A stretch of 64,000 nucleotides of DNA, from the NCBI GenBank assembly GCA_039028155.1, contig JBCCIS010000002.1, forward strand, positions 62,001 to 126,000, read 5' to 3'. This stretch comes from Pseudomonadota bacterium (GTDB taxonomy: Bacteria; Pseudomonadota; Alphaproteobacteria; SP197). The notes below the pieces were generated by a model. The model saw only the letters and a list, made by a program, of their open reading frames with translations. It was not told the DNA's origin and searched no databases. Position numbers and translations under genes: made by a program. Position 1 is the stretch's first letter; the number at the start of each line of letters is the position of its first letter. Below are positions 51,580-60,061 of this stretch, piece by piece.

Positions 51580-52209
51580 TCATCGACCGCCCGGCAAGCT
51601 TTCCATGCCCACCGGCGCCGTCGGCACATCGTTCGCTACCTCGTCGACGATCTTCAGCCATGGCCAGCGCGCCTGATAGGAAAGCGCTTTGGCGCGAAAG
51701 TTGCCACTGGGCTGAAGCGGGTTGGGCGCCAACCGTCCATCGAAGAGTTCCTGAAGACCATGTGGTGCGCACAGCTCCAGGCCTTCCGGCCCGGTACGCA
51801 AGCCGACGCAGGTGCAGGCGACCAGGAACCGTTCAATGCCGTCACGGCTTGACGTCAGGACCGTGCCCGGTTCGCCGAACTTCTTTTCGTACCAAAGATG
51901 GACGCGCGCCTGGTTCCTGACCTCGTGCTCGATACCGAGATCGGCGAACAGGCTGTCGGCGCGCTTGATGACAGCGTCTTCGGCGTCCCAGCCCAGGTCG
52001 GACCGGTCGCAATAGAAGATGTCGTAGTCCTTGACGTTTTCGTCCGGCGCACGCCCGGCTTTGTCGTTCCACACCGCCTGGTAAAGGCACCCGGCGACGA
52101 GCCAGGCATCAGGCGCGCCCAGCGCGGGCAGCCGTTCCAGAATGGCGGCGTTGGCGGGATTGGCGAGCGCCAGGTCGATGAAACGCTCACGCAGATCGGC
52201 ATTTGTCAT
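51580..52209 (-). CDS. Nucleotidyltransferase family protein (NTP_transf_6 / DUF925 type)
   Basis: A protein of 209 residues with the motif WLVAGCLYQAVWN and VKDYDIFYCDRSDLGWDAED. The DYDIFY acidic pair matches the metal-binding site of this nucleotidyltransferase family, followed by ARVHLWYEKKFG and the helical C-terminal region GIERFLVACTCVGLR. No substrate is established. It is separated from pabB by 94 bp on the same strand and lies 30 bp after the RND pump gene. Confidence 0.85.
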   Translation of the reverse strand: MTNADLRERFIDLALANPANAAILERLPALGAPDAWLVAGCLYQAVWNDKAGRAPDENVKDYDIFYCDRSDLGWDAEDAVIKRADSLFADLGIEHEVRNQARVHLWYEKKFGEPGTVLTSSRDGIERFLVACTCVGLRTGPEGLELCAPHGLQELFDGRLAPNPLQPSGNFRAKALSYQARWPWLKIVDEVANDVPTAPVGMESLPGGR

Positions 52210-52239
52210 AAACCGATACTAGCGCAACTTTGCCGCTGG

Positions 52240-55200
52240 CTACTCGGCAGGTGTGGCCGCCGCCTCTTTCTCGGCGCGGCGCGCGGCGCGGCGGTCGCGG
52301 CGGCGCTGGCGCCAGGCGCGCACGTTGGCGCGCGCCATCAAGGCGCTGGGTGTCACGATCAGCGTCAGCATGGTGGCGAACGCCAGGCCGAAGACGATGG
52401 CGGTCGCCAGCTGGGTCCACCACTGGGTCGACGGCGCGCCGACCGAGACCTGGCGCGAGAAGAAGTCGATGTTTGTCGACAGCACCATGGGCATCAAGCC
52501 CAGGATCGTCGTTATCGTGGTCAACAGCACCGGGCGGAAGCGCTGTGCGCCTGTCTTCAGGATCGCCTCCATGACATCCGGCGTCGTCTTGGCGAGCCGA
52601 TCGAACGTGTCGATCAAGACGATGTTGTTGTTCACCACGATGCCGGCTAGTGCGATGACGCCGATGCCCGACATGACGATGCCGAACGGCTGACCGGTGA
52701 CCAGAAGGCCGATCATGACACCGATGGTCGACATGACGACGGCGGAGAGGATCAGGAAGGCGCTGTAGAAACTGTTGAACTGGGTGACAAGGATGATCGC
52801 CATCATGAAGAGCGCGATGGCGAATGCCTTCATCAAGAATGCCTGCGCGTTCTTCTGATCTTCGTCCTCGCCTTTGAACTCAATGGTGATGTGCGAGTCG
52901 AATTCCTGCTCTTCCATCCAGGCTCGAATCTCGCGCACCTTGGCATCGGCCAGGACGCCGGGTGCGACGTCGGCCTGAACGGTCATGACGCGGCGACTGT
53001 CGATTCGCTCGATGATGCCGATCTTCGGCTGCGGCGAACGGATGACGAAGTTGCTAACCGGTATCAGGCCCTGGTTGGTCTGAATACGCAGGCGGTCCAA
53101 CTGATCGAGCGTGCGCCAGTCGACCGGGAAGCGTGCGCGAATATCGATCTCGTCGCGCGAACCGTCGGGACGGTAGGTGCTGAGCAACAGGCCGTTGGTG
53201 ACGAGTTGCACCATCGATCCCAGAAGCTGCACGTCGGCGCCGAATTTGGCGGCCTGGGCGCGGTCGATTTCGATCTCCCACTCGATGCCCGGCAGCGGGC
53301 GGCTGTCCTCGATATCGATCAAGCCGTTCATCTGTTCCAGATGCGCGCGCACGTCCGCCACCACGGGTGCGATCAGCTCGGGATAGCTGGAGCCGATCTC
53401 GATCTGAATGGCCTTGCCGCCCGGCGGTCCTGACTCCTGCTTGCGTGGTTCGACGACTATGCCGGCCAGATCGGCGGTGCGTTCGCGGATGTCGGCGAAG
53501 ATCTCGTCGGCCGTGCGGCGCTGATCCCAGTCGACGAACTCGATCTGGATCGTGCCGATAACGTCCTCGGCCTGGTCATCGGCGCCTTCCGACGAACCGG
53601 TGCGCGCGTAGATCGTCTCCAGCTCGTCCATGTCCAGGATGCGCCGCTCGACCTCATAGACCAGGGCGTCCTTTTCCCACACCGACAGATTGCCGCGGGC
53701 GTGGATCTGAAGCGCCGCCTGTTCCGGTTCGACCTCCGGGAAAAACTCGATGCCCTTGCCGAACGTGCCATAGAGGACCTGGGCGCCGACAAGGCAGGCG
53801 ACGGCGGCGAACAGGATCCATCCGGGACGGCGCAACGCCCAGCGCAGCACACCGACATAGGTGCCGGTGAATCCTTTGAGATCGTCCAGGCTGCCGGAAT
53901 CGGCGGCCAGCGCCTGCATCTTTTGCGAATCGCCCGAACTCGCCTTGCCGATCAGGCTGCCCAAGGTCGGCACGAACAAGAGCGCCATGAAGAGCGAGGC
54001 GGTCAAGGTCGCGATCAAGGTAATCGGCAGGAACTTCATGAACTCGCCGACGATGTCGGGCCAGAACAGAAGCGGCGCGAAGGCGGCCAGCGTCGTCATG
54101 GTCGACGCGGTGATCGGCCACGCCATGCGCTCGGCCGCCATGCGATAGGCATCGCGCCGGTGCACGCCCTCGATCATCTTGCGGTCGGCGTATTCGGTGA
54201 CCACGATGGCGCCGTCGACCAGCATGCCGACCGCCAGGATCAGGCTGAACAGAACGACGATGTTCATGGTCAGCCCGAACGCGTTCAAGACCAGGATGCC
54301 GGCCAGGAACGAGCCGGGGATGGCAACGCCGACAAGACCCGCCGAGCGCCAACCAAGCGCCCAGACGATGACGATCATGACGAGCAGGACCGCGCTTAAG
54401 ACGTTGTTCTGCAGGTCGCTCAACATGAGCCGGATGTCGGTCGAGCGATCCTGCGAATAGGCGACGTCGACGCCCTCGGGCCACAGGGCGGATGCCTGGG
54501 TCACCACCGCGCGCACCTGCTCAATCGTGTCGATGATGTTTTCGCCGGTGCGTTTCGAGACTTCCAACGTGAACGCGCTTTCGCCACCAACCCGCGCGAA
54601 GCCTTCCGGGTCCTTGAACGTCGAACGGACCTCGGCGATGTCGCGCACGCGCGTCACCGCATCGCCCTCGATCTTCAGCGGCAGCTCCAGGATATCCTGC
54701 AGGCTTTCCAAGAGTCCCGGCACCTTGATCGCGAAACGGCCGGAGCCGGTGTCGAGCGAACCGGCGGCGACCAGCATGTTCGACCGGCTGATGAAGTCGG
54801 CGATCTCGGCGACGTTCAGGCCGTAGCTTTCGACCTTCATCGGGTCGATGATGATCTCGACCAGCTCCTCGCGTTCACCCCCGATCGTCGCTTCCAGGAC
54901 CGCGGGTATGCTCTCGATGTCCTCTTCGAGATCCTGGGCCAGGCCAAGCAATGTCCGTTCCGGCAGATTGCCGGAAAGGGTGACCACCAGGATCGGGAAG
55001 AGCGAGAGGTTCACCTCGCTAACGGTCGGCTCGTCGGTCTCGTCGGGCAATTCCGGGCGCGCCTGATCGACCTGGGTGCGAACGTCTTCCAGGGCGATAT
55101 CCGGATTGAAACCGGCATCGAACTCCAGGATCACGTTGGCGCCACCTTCGTAAGCCGTCGACGTCATCGTCTTGACGCCCTCGATGCTCTTCAGCTCCTG

Positions 55201-55407
55201 CTCCATCGGGCGCACCAACAGGCGTTCGGAGTCGTCGGGCGAGATACCCTCGTGATGCATCGAGACATAGATGATCGGGATGTCGATGTCGGGATCCGAC
55301 TCCTTAGGGATGGTGATATAGGAGACGGTGCCGGCGATCAGGATCAGCACCAGCAGGGACAACATCGTGCGCGGCCGACTGAACGCCGCCTTGATGATGC
55401 CGTTCAT
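52240..55407 (-). CDS. RND-family efflux pump inner-membrane subunit
   Basis: A protein of 1055 residues with twelve membrane helices in two halves. The start MNGIIKAAFSRPRTMLSLLVLIL, the first-half docking region, the proton-relay Asp pair in AVGMLVDGAIVVTEYA, and the second-half NNNIVLIDTFDRL are all typical. The porter domains lie at about 35-330 and 560-860. It resembles the heavy-drug (HAE) branch. The proton-driven pump needs an outer-membrane channel, which is not encoded here. It overlaps the adaptor gene by four bases. Confidence 0.95.
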   Translation of the reverse strand: MNGIIKAAFSRPRTMLSLLVLILIAGTVSYITIPKESDPDIDIPIIYVSMHHEGISPDDSERLLVRPMEQELKSIEGVKTMTSTAYEGGANVILEFDAGFNPDIALEDVRTQVDQARPELPDETDEPTVSEVNLSLFPILVVTLSGNLPERTLLGLAQDLEEDIESIPAVLEATIGGEREELVEIIIDPMKVESYGLNVAEIADFISRSNMLVAAGSLDTGSGRFAIKVPGLLESLQDILELPLKIEGDAVTRVRDIAEVRSTFKDPEGFARVGGESAFTLEVSKRTGENIIDTIEQVRAVVTQASALWPEGVDVAYSQDRSTDIRLMLSDLQNNVLSAVLLVMIVIVWALGWRSAGLVGVAIPGSFLAGILVLNAFGLTMNIVVLFSLILAVGMLVDGAIVVTEYADRKMIEGVHRRDAYRMAAERMAWPITASTMTTLAAFAPLLFWPDIVGEFMKFLPITLIATLTASLFMALLFVPTLGSLIGKASSGDSQKMQALAADSGSLDDLKGFTGTYVGVLRWALRRPGWILFAAVACLVGAQVLYGTFGKGIEFFPEVEPEQAALQIHARGNLSVWEKDALVYEVERRILDMDELETIYARTGSSEGADDQAEDVIGTIQIEFVDWDQRRTADEIFADIRERTADLAGIVVEPRKQESGPPGGKAIQIEIGSSYPELIAPVVADVRAHLEQMNGLIDIEDSRPLPGIEWEIEIDRAQAAKFGADVQLLGSMVQLVTNGLLLSTYRPDGSRDEIDIRARFPVDWRTLDQLDRLRIQTNQGLIPVSNFVIRSPQPKIGIIERIDSRRVMTVQADVAPGVLADAKVREIRAWMEEQEFDSHITIEFKGEDEDQKNAQAFLMKAFAIALFMMAIILVTQFNSFYSAFLILSAVVMSTIGVMIGLLVTGQPFGIVMSGIGVIALAGIVVNNNIVLIDTFDRLAKTTPDVMEAILKTGAQRFRPVLLTTITTILGLMPMVLSTNIDFFSRQVSVGAPSTQWWTQLATAIVFGLAFATMLTLIVTPSALMARANVRAWRQRRRDRRAARRAEKEAAATPAE

Positions 55408-56492
55408 TGTGCCTCGGCGACGGTTACCGGCGTGACCTTCTGACCCGCCGCGACAAACTCCTGGCCGACCGTGATCAAGGTCGCGGTTTGTGGCAGGCCG
55501 GCGACCCAGATGCCGTTTGGCGTATCGGCGACGATGGTGATCGGCACGAACGCGACGGTGTTGTCGGCGTCGACGACCTTGACGCCGATGGTGCCGTCAT
55601 CGGCCAACGCCAGAACCGACGGTGAAATCAGATGCGCTGGCACGGTGTCCAGGGGCAAGACGACATCGGCGGTCAGGCCATCGGGAATGGTGCTGTCGGG
55701 GTTGGCCAATTCCAATTCAACACGGAAGGTCCGCGTCTCGGCCTCGGCGACCTTAGAGACGAACCGAATGACGCCGTCGACCTCCCCGCCGGTGATCAGG
55801 CGGGCACGTCCGGTGTCGCCGACCTCGATATGGCCGATCTCGCGCTCGCTGACCGAGGCCACGACGATCACCGGATCCAGATCGTAAAGCATGCCGATCG
55901 TTTCGTTGATGTCGACGACGTCGCCGACTTCGATCATCAACTCGTCGAGAACGCCGTCGAAGGGCGCGGTGACTTCGGTGCGCGCGATGTCCAGGCGGAT
56001 GGCGGCAAGATCGGCCAGCGCCGCGTCCAGCTCGGCCTTGTCCTGCGCGTTGGTGGTCTTTTCGCGCCAACCGCTTGCCATCAGCTCTTGCGATGCGTCG
56101 TACTGGATCTGGCGCTGTTCGACCAGGGCGCGCGCCTGGGCCAACCGTTCGGGCCGGTCGTCCTGGGCAATGCGCGCGATGACATCGCCCTCGGCCACAC
56201 GGTCGCCTTCCGAAACGGTGATCTCGACGATGCGGCCGGTTGTCTCGACCTCAAGCTCAACGTCGCGGCTTGCCGCGGTGCGGCCGGTCACGACAAGTTC
56301 CAGGTCGTAGGGGGCTGCCGTGACGGTGCTGACGCGCACCTCAGCGGGCGGCGCCGTCTCGGCGGCGTCATCGGTGTTGGCTTCCGTCGTGACGTCAGCC
56401 GTCGCGGGTGTTTCGTCGGCCAGTTGACCCGACAGCACCCATGCGATGACCGCGACCGCCAAAACGACGGCAAGGATATGTGACGACTTCAT
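55404..56492 (-). CDS. RND efflux membrane-fusion (periplasmic adaptor) protein
   Basis: A protein of 362 residues beginning with a membrane anchor or uncleaved signal (ILAVVLAVAVIAWVLSGQ). It has a lipoyl half-motif VETTGRIVEITVSEGDRVAEGDVIARI, a coiled coil at about residues 115-160 (ERLAQARALVEQRQIQYDASQ), then the second lipoyl half VTAPFDGVLDELMIEVGDVVDINE and a beta-barrel. It links the RND pump to an outer-membrane channel. It is first gene of the pair. A small palindrome lies about 50 bp upstream. Confidence 0.93.
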   Translation of the reverse strand: MKSSHILAVVLAVAVIAWVLSGQLADETPATADVTTEANTDDAAETAPPAEVRVSTVTAAPYDLELVVTGRTAASRDVELEVETTGRIVEITVSEGDRVAEGDVIARIAQDDRPERLAQARALVEQRQIQYDASQELMASGWREKTTNAQDKAELDAALADLAAIRLDIARTEVTAPFDGVLDELMIEVGDVVDINETIGMLYDLDPVIVVASVSEREIGHIEVGDTGRARLITGGEVDGVIRFVSKVAEAETRTFRVELELANPDSTIPDGLTADVVLPLDTVPAHLISPSVLALADDGTIGVKVVDADNTVAFVPITIVADTPNGIWVAGLPQTATLITVGQEFVAAGQKVTPVTVAEAQ

Positions 56493-56538
56493 TTAACCAC
56501 CAGGTTCGGACGTCTTTTGGCCAAGAACAGCAGAACGT

Positions 56539-56557
56539 TGGGATCATCACGATCCCA
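56539..56557. promoter_or_regulatory. Inverted repeat upstream of the RND adaptor (possible operator)
   Basis: TGGGATC-ATCAC-GATCCCA: perfect 7-bp arms with a 5-base spacer, 46 bp upstream of the adaptor start. This is a plausible repressor site, but no regulator gene is adjacent, so the assignment is tentative. Confidence 0.35.
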
Positions 56558-56682
56558 TGGTGTCTTCGCAGGTCTCGATAGGGTTCGATCGTGACCCTTT
56601 CGGGCACACTTGCCGACCAAATCCCTAGGCCTCTTACGTTCGTGTGTTGCCGTTACTTACGGTCACCGAAGCCGGGTGGTTT

Positions 56683-56733
56683 ATAGGCCGCGCACCGCTT
56701 TCAGGCAAAGACCCAAAAGTGGTGCGCCCTATA
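56683..56733 (-). other. Stem-loop in the 3' region of the first DUF1127 gene
   Basis: Inverted arms at 56683-56702 and 56715-56733 (ATAGGCCGCGCACCGCTTT versus AAAGTGGTGCGCCCTAT) pair with a few mismatches, just after the small gene's stop. There is no T-run after it, so it may stabilise the transcript end or be part of a small RNA rather than terminate. Confidence 0.4.
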
Positions 56734-56739
56734 TCGTGA

Positions 56740-56895
56740 TCAACCGGCGGTGTGCCGGTAAACGAACCCGGTGTTCGGCACGTCGATACGCTCCATGCCG
56801 ATATCGCGCAGCTGATGGTCGGAAAGCAGGCCCATCTCACGGCGAAGGATGGAACGGTCGCGCAAGCGACGGACGGTTTTTGTAATCTGATTCAT
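56740..56895 (-). CDS. Small DUF1127 (YjiS-like) protein
   Basis: A protein of 51 residues. I translated it by hand: it starts MNQITKTVRRLRDRS and continues ILRREMGLLSDHQLRDIGM, the core of the Arg-rich DUF1127 family (L-S/D-D-x-x-LRDIG), ending VYRHTAG. DUF1127 proteins are abundant in alphaproteobacteria; one (Rhodobacter CcaF1) is an RNA-binding protein, as I recall. A GGCGAGAC sequence precedes the ATG. It is followed by a stem-loop. It lies between the RND adaptor and purC on the same strand. Confidence 0.8.
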   Translation of the reverse strand: MNQITKTVRRLRDRSILRREMGLLSDHQLRDIGMERIDVPNTGFVYRHTAG

Positions 56896-57033
56896 TGTCT
56901 CGCCCTTTCCTATGCAGGCGTTAGACCGATCCTTTGGACCGGCCCTTACTGGCGGAAAAGGTGGGGATTTCGGGAGACGGCGACAATTGGTCGAAGATCA
57001 ATGCTGGCATGCGTCGCCAGCATAGCTCAAACG

Positions 57034-57918
57034 CTAGGAAAACTGCCGGTTTGAGAGCCTTTCATAGGCCTCGACATACTTCGCCCTCGTGCGTTCGACG
57101 ATATCCGCCGGCAGTGCTGGTCCGGGCGGTGTTTTGTCCCAGTCCGACTCGTTCTCCAGCCAGTCGCGCACGAACTGTTTATCGAACGATGGCGGCGAGG
57201 CTCCGGGCATCCAGGAATCTGCCGGCCAGAAGCGCGAACTGTCGGATGTCAGGCATTCGTCGACCAGGGTGAGTTCGCCATCGATCAGGCCAAACTCGAA
57301 CTTGGTATCGGCGATGATGATGCCGCGTTCGGCGGCGTGATCGCGGGCGCGGCCATAAAGCGCAAGCGTGATATCGCGCACCTCGGCCATCAACGCGTCG
57401 CCGGCCTGGGCAGCGGCGGTCTCGAAGCTGATGTTTTCGTCATGGGTGCCGACCTCCGCCTTGGTCGACGGTGTGAAGATCGGCTCCGGCAGGCGATCGG
57501 CCAACCTCAGGCCGTCGGGCAAAGTGACACCGCTGATCGCGCCGGTCGCGCCATAGTCCTTCCAGCCGCTGCCGGCCAGATAACCGCGCGCGATGCATTC
57601 GACGGGCAGAACCTCAGCCTTGCGCACGATGACGGCGCGCCCGTTGAGCCAAGCGCGTTCGTCGTCGCTGACGTCCAGCTCGCTCAGATCGGTGCCGATG
57701 ATGTGGTTGGGGACCACGCCTTTCAGAAAATCGAACCAGAACAGGCTCAACCCAGTCAAAAGCCGCCCCTTGTCCGGGATCGGCGTCGGTAGGACGACGT
57801 CGAACGCGCTCAGCCGGTCGCTGGCGACCAGCAGCAGGCGGGCGTCGTCGAGATCATAGATGTCGCGCACCTTGCCGCGGGCGCGCAAAGGCAGGCGGTC
57901 AAGCGTCATGGTCTCCAT
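57034..57918 (-). CDS. purC: Phosphoribosylaminoimidazole-succinocarboxamide synthase (long, yeast-type)
   Basis: A protein of 294 residues. The conserved blocks are [53 protein letters not shown] and [15 protein letters not shown] with [16 protein letters not shown]. It is of the longer ADE1-like form, not the approximately 240-residue form of most Proteobacteria. It joins CAIR and aspartate in purine synthesis, ATP-dependently. The reading frame and both ends are clean. Confidence 0.95.
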   Translation of the reverse strand: METMTLDRLPLRARGKVRDIYDLDDARLLLVASDRLSAFDVVLPTPIPDKGRLLTGLSLFWFDFLKGVVPNHIIGTDLSELDVSDDERAWLNGRAVIVRKAEVLPVECIARGYLAGSGWKDYGATGAISGVTLPDGLRLADRLPEPIFTPSTKAEVGTHDENISFETAAAQAGDALMAEVRDITLALYGRARDHAAERGIIIADTKFEFGLIDGELTLVDECLTSDSSRFWPADSWMPGASPPSFDKQFVRDWLENESDWDKTPPGPALPADIVERTRAKYVEAYERLSNRQFS

Positions 57919-57991
57919 GGCGCCTCATCGCCGGGCCGGCTCAAACTGTCAAGCCGGCAGCGGAATTCGACTGTGTATGAAGAAAAGAAAG

Positions 57992-58050
57992 GGCCGGGAC
58001 CGAACACCACTCCCGGCATGCGCGCGGAAGACGGTGGTTCAGTCCCGGCC
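57992..58050 (-). terminator. Long stem-loop and U-rich tail after the second DUF1127 gene
   Basis: Arms of about 19 bases (57992-58010 and 58032-58050) pair with two or three mismatches around GGCCGGGAC-GAAC-CCAC. In the minus-strand direction they are followed by TTTCTTTTCTTC, a U-rich tail. This is a good candidate intrinsic terminator and a possible 3'-end-derived small RNA, 56 bp after the small gene's stop. Confidence 0.6.
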
Positions 58051-58105
58051 TGAAGCGTTGTCACAGCAAGCGGGCTGTTCCATCGCGATCCCTGCCGCCT
58101 CCCGG

Positions 58106-58276
58106 TTAGAACCGGTCGCGCGGCTGGGCGAACCAGCTGGTGCCAACCAGCGTCGGGTCACCCTGATCCGGCAGGCCGATATCGGCCCGCAGGCGAGGAT
58201 CGAGACGGGCCACTTCCCGACGGGTCTGGGCCTGGCGCCGCCAGCTGCGATAGCTGTTCATCACATCTCGCAACAT
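58106..58276 (-). CDS. Small DUF1127-like protein
   Basis: A protein of 56 residues starting MLRDVMNSYRSWRRQAQTRREVARLDPRLRADIGLP (in two parts), matching the arginine-rich helix plus LDxRLRxDIGL core of DUF1127. The ATG at 58276 is chosen because a strong GAGGAGA ribosome site lies just upstream (58282-58290 on the other strand). The final part (PTLVGTSWFAQPRDRF) is longer than in the minimal family. It is likely well expressed. The AT-rich region before it (58360-58430) probably holds its promoter. Confidence 0.85.
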   Translation of the reverse strand: MLRDVMNSYRSWRRQAQTRREVARLDPRLRADIGLPDQGDPTLVGTSWFAQPRDRF

Positions 58277-58523
58277 GGTGTTTCTCCTCAATCAAAGTCG
58301 TCAGCAAGACCATTCGGTGGGATCAAAAGCCCATCGCCCGGTCTTGCTGCAGTGCGAAAGCTTCGTGCTTTCGACAAAGCTAATGTGGTGAATTTATTGA
58401 ATTTTACAATTGCTGCACATGCACAGTGACCATGCGTTTTCTGCATGGCGGGTCATGGTTTCGTCACCCCGGTGCCGCCGCTTTCCATCTTGTCGCCGCG
58501 CGCGGGACACGATAACCAGGGTC
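58277..58523. promoter_or_regulatory. AT-rich divergent promoter region
   Basis: The spacer of 247 bp between the leftward DUF1127 gene and the rightward amidotransferase gene is unusually AT-rich at 58375-58420 (for example AATTTATTGAATTTTACAATT). It includes the inverted pair GAAAGC-TTCGT-GCTTTC (58347-58362). It is a likely promoter/operator area; no specific regulator is identified. Confidence 0.45.
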
Positions 58524-59246
58524 ATGACCGAGATCCTGGTATTGCAGTTCTATCCCGGCTGCCATTTGGGCGTCATCGCTGAGTCCTTCGAGGCGGCGGG
58601 CGTTCGAACCCTGACCGTGCGTCCCGACAAGCGCGAGGCCCTGCCGGCCACCGATGCCGGCTTCGATGGCCTGGTCATGCTGGGCGGCGCCCAGTATGCC
58701 GAGGACGACGGCAACCATCCCTATCTGGCGGATGCCGCGATCTTTGCCCGCGCGGTGCACGAGCACGGCAAGCCGATCCTGGGCGTCTGCCTGGGCTCTC
58801 AGGTGTTGGCGCGCGCGCTCGGCGCCCGGGTCCACAAGCAGGGCTGGACCGAGCTCGGCTTCACCGAGTTGACGGCGACCGAGAGCGCCAAGGACGATCC
58901 GCTGCTGAGCGGACTCGCGCCCTCCCAGCATCTGATGCAGTACCACGAGGACACGTTCGACATTCCGCCTGGCGCCGACGTGCTGATGACCGGCGAGAAA
59001 TGTCCCAACCAGGCTTTCCGCAAGGGCGCCAGCTACGGCTTCCAGTGCCACTTCGAGGTCAGCACTGAACTGTGGCACCAGTGGATGGTCGGCGTGAAGG
59101 CCGATCTGGAGGCCCACCATCCCTGGTACCTCGAGCGCTGGCAGGCCGACTTCGCCGAGAACGAGGCGAACTCGCGCGCCTTCTGCAATGCGGTCTCGTC
59201 GCGCTGGCTCGAACTGGTCGAAAAGCGCGAGCGCGCCGCCGCCTAG
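58524..59246 (+). CDS. Class I glutamine amidotransferase-like protein
   Basis: A protein of 240 residues from ATG 58524. The nucleophile elbow is ILGVCLGSQVLARAL (Cys in GVCLGSQ) and the His-x-Glu pair is in GFQCHFEVSTE near the C-terminus, so the triad is complete. Many such stand-alone proteins are GuaA-like amidotransferases or gamma-glutamyl hydrolases of unclear substrate. VMLGGAQYAEDDGNHPYL forms the oxyanion region. It is followed by repeat copy E immediately after the stop. Confidence 0.88.
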   Translation: MTEILVLQFYPGCHLGVIAESFEAAGVRTLTVRPDKREALPATDAGFDGLVMLGGAQYAEDDGNHPYLADAAIFARAVHEHGKPILGVCLGSQVLARALGARVHKQGWTELGFTELTATESAKDDPLLSGLAPSQHLMQYHEDTFDIPPGADVLMTGEKCPNQAFRKGASYGFQCHFEVSTELWHQWMVGVKADLEAHHPWYLERWQADFAENEANSRAFCNAVSSRWLELVEKRERAAA

Positions 59247-59268
59247 AGCTTTCTGATTTGGCTCCATA

Positions 59269-59339
59269 GCCGGCCCGCTCCCCCTCCCGGCCACCCTTAG
59301 GATGCTGCCATGGGTGGCCGGGAGGGGGAGCGGGCTAGC
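59269..59339. repeat. Dispersed palindromic repeat, copy E (short form)
   Basis: The arms GCCGGCCCGCTCCCCCTCCC + GGCCACCC (59269-59296) and the complement (59312-59339) pair almost perfectly around TTAGGATGCTGCCAT. The centre has the copy C orientation, and the inner GCGAAAACGCC hairpin is absent. A TAGAGC left flank (59244-59249) overlaps the amidotransferase stop. Confidence 0.85.
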
Positions 59340-59643
59340 CTGGAACCTGCGCGGCGGTATCGCCGCCTAATCGAAAATTCGGCGCGTGGCCAACGACACG
59401 TAAACGAGCGGTCCAGGTATCAGCTTGAGGGCCGGCGCGCGTTCCCTTGATGCGCAACTCACATCGCAGCGTCGGGTGTCGGCTACCCTCCGGCGTCGCG
59501 CCGTCGGTTCATCGGTCGTGATGGTCACGGTCTCGAACTCCCGAAGGTGGTCGGTCATCGCTGTGCGGAACCTGCCACCCCTTCGTGACAGTTTCGCGGC
59601 CCTGTGTTAGGCGATTTCGTGACATCCGGCGGAGGCCCAGACC
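59340..59643. other. Intergenic region with a possible small gene
   Basis: About 300 bp between repeat E and the HIT gene. Apart from a leftward open frame (59367-59558) of uncertain reality, I see no RNA gene or recognised regulatory motif. Confidence 0.4.
59367..59558 (-). CDS. Hypothetical small protein (uncertain)
   Basis: An open frame of 63 residues starting MTDHLREFETVTITTDEPTARRRR and ending VYVSLATRRIFD. It has plausible composition, with an acidic start and an Arg-rich middle, and it is not obviously a shadow of another gene. However, no good ribosome site is visible, and I know no family. It may be a genuine small gene or noise. Confidence 0.3.
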   Translation of the reverse strand: MTDHLREFETVTITTDEPTARRRRVADTRRCDVSCASRERAPALKLIPGPLVYVSLATRRIFD

Positions 59644-60024
59644 ATGGCGATCGACTTCGAGACCTATGACGACGACAACATCTTCGCCAAGATTCTGCGC
59701 GGCGAGTTGCCCAACAAGACGGTCTATGAAGACGACTTCGTGCTGGCGTTCCACGACATCGCGCCGCAAGCGCCGGTGCATGTGTTGGTGATCCCGAAGG
59801 GCAAGTACATTGCCCATGACGACTTTCACGCCACGGCGAGCGACGCGGAGATCGTCGGGTTCTGGCGCGCCGTCGCCAAGATTTGCGACGACCTGGGCGT
59901 CACCACTGAAGGCCATCGCCTGATCGCGAACCAGGGTGCCGCCAGCGGTCAGCTGGTGCCCCATTTTCACGTCCACATCATGGCCGGCAAGCCGCTCGGT
60001 CCGCTGATCGCGCCCGACGGCTGA
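59644..60024 (+). CDS. HIT-family (HinT-like) nucleotide hydrolase
   Basis: A protein of 126 residues. The histidine triad is in QLVPHFHVHIMAG (HxHxH-phi), preceded by NIFAKILRGELPNKTVYEDD, a typical HinT opening, and HVLVIPKGKYIAHDDF. HinT proteins hydrolyse adenosine phosphoramidates. A GGAGG lies just upstream of the ATG (59630-59634). The stop is followed by the DUF454 gene at 38 bp. Confidence 0.93.
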   Translation: MAIDFETYDDDNIFAKILRGELPNKTVYEDDFVLAFHDIAPQAPVHVLVIPKGKYIAHDDFHATASDAEIVGFWRAVAKICDDLGVTTEGHRLIANQGAASGQLVPHFHVHIMAGKPLGPLIAPDG

Positions 60025-60061
60025 CGGCGCGCCATGGTCACACCGGCCGCCGGTCGACACC

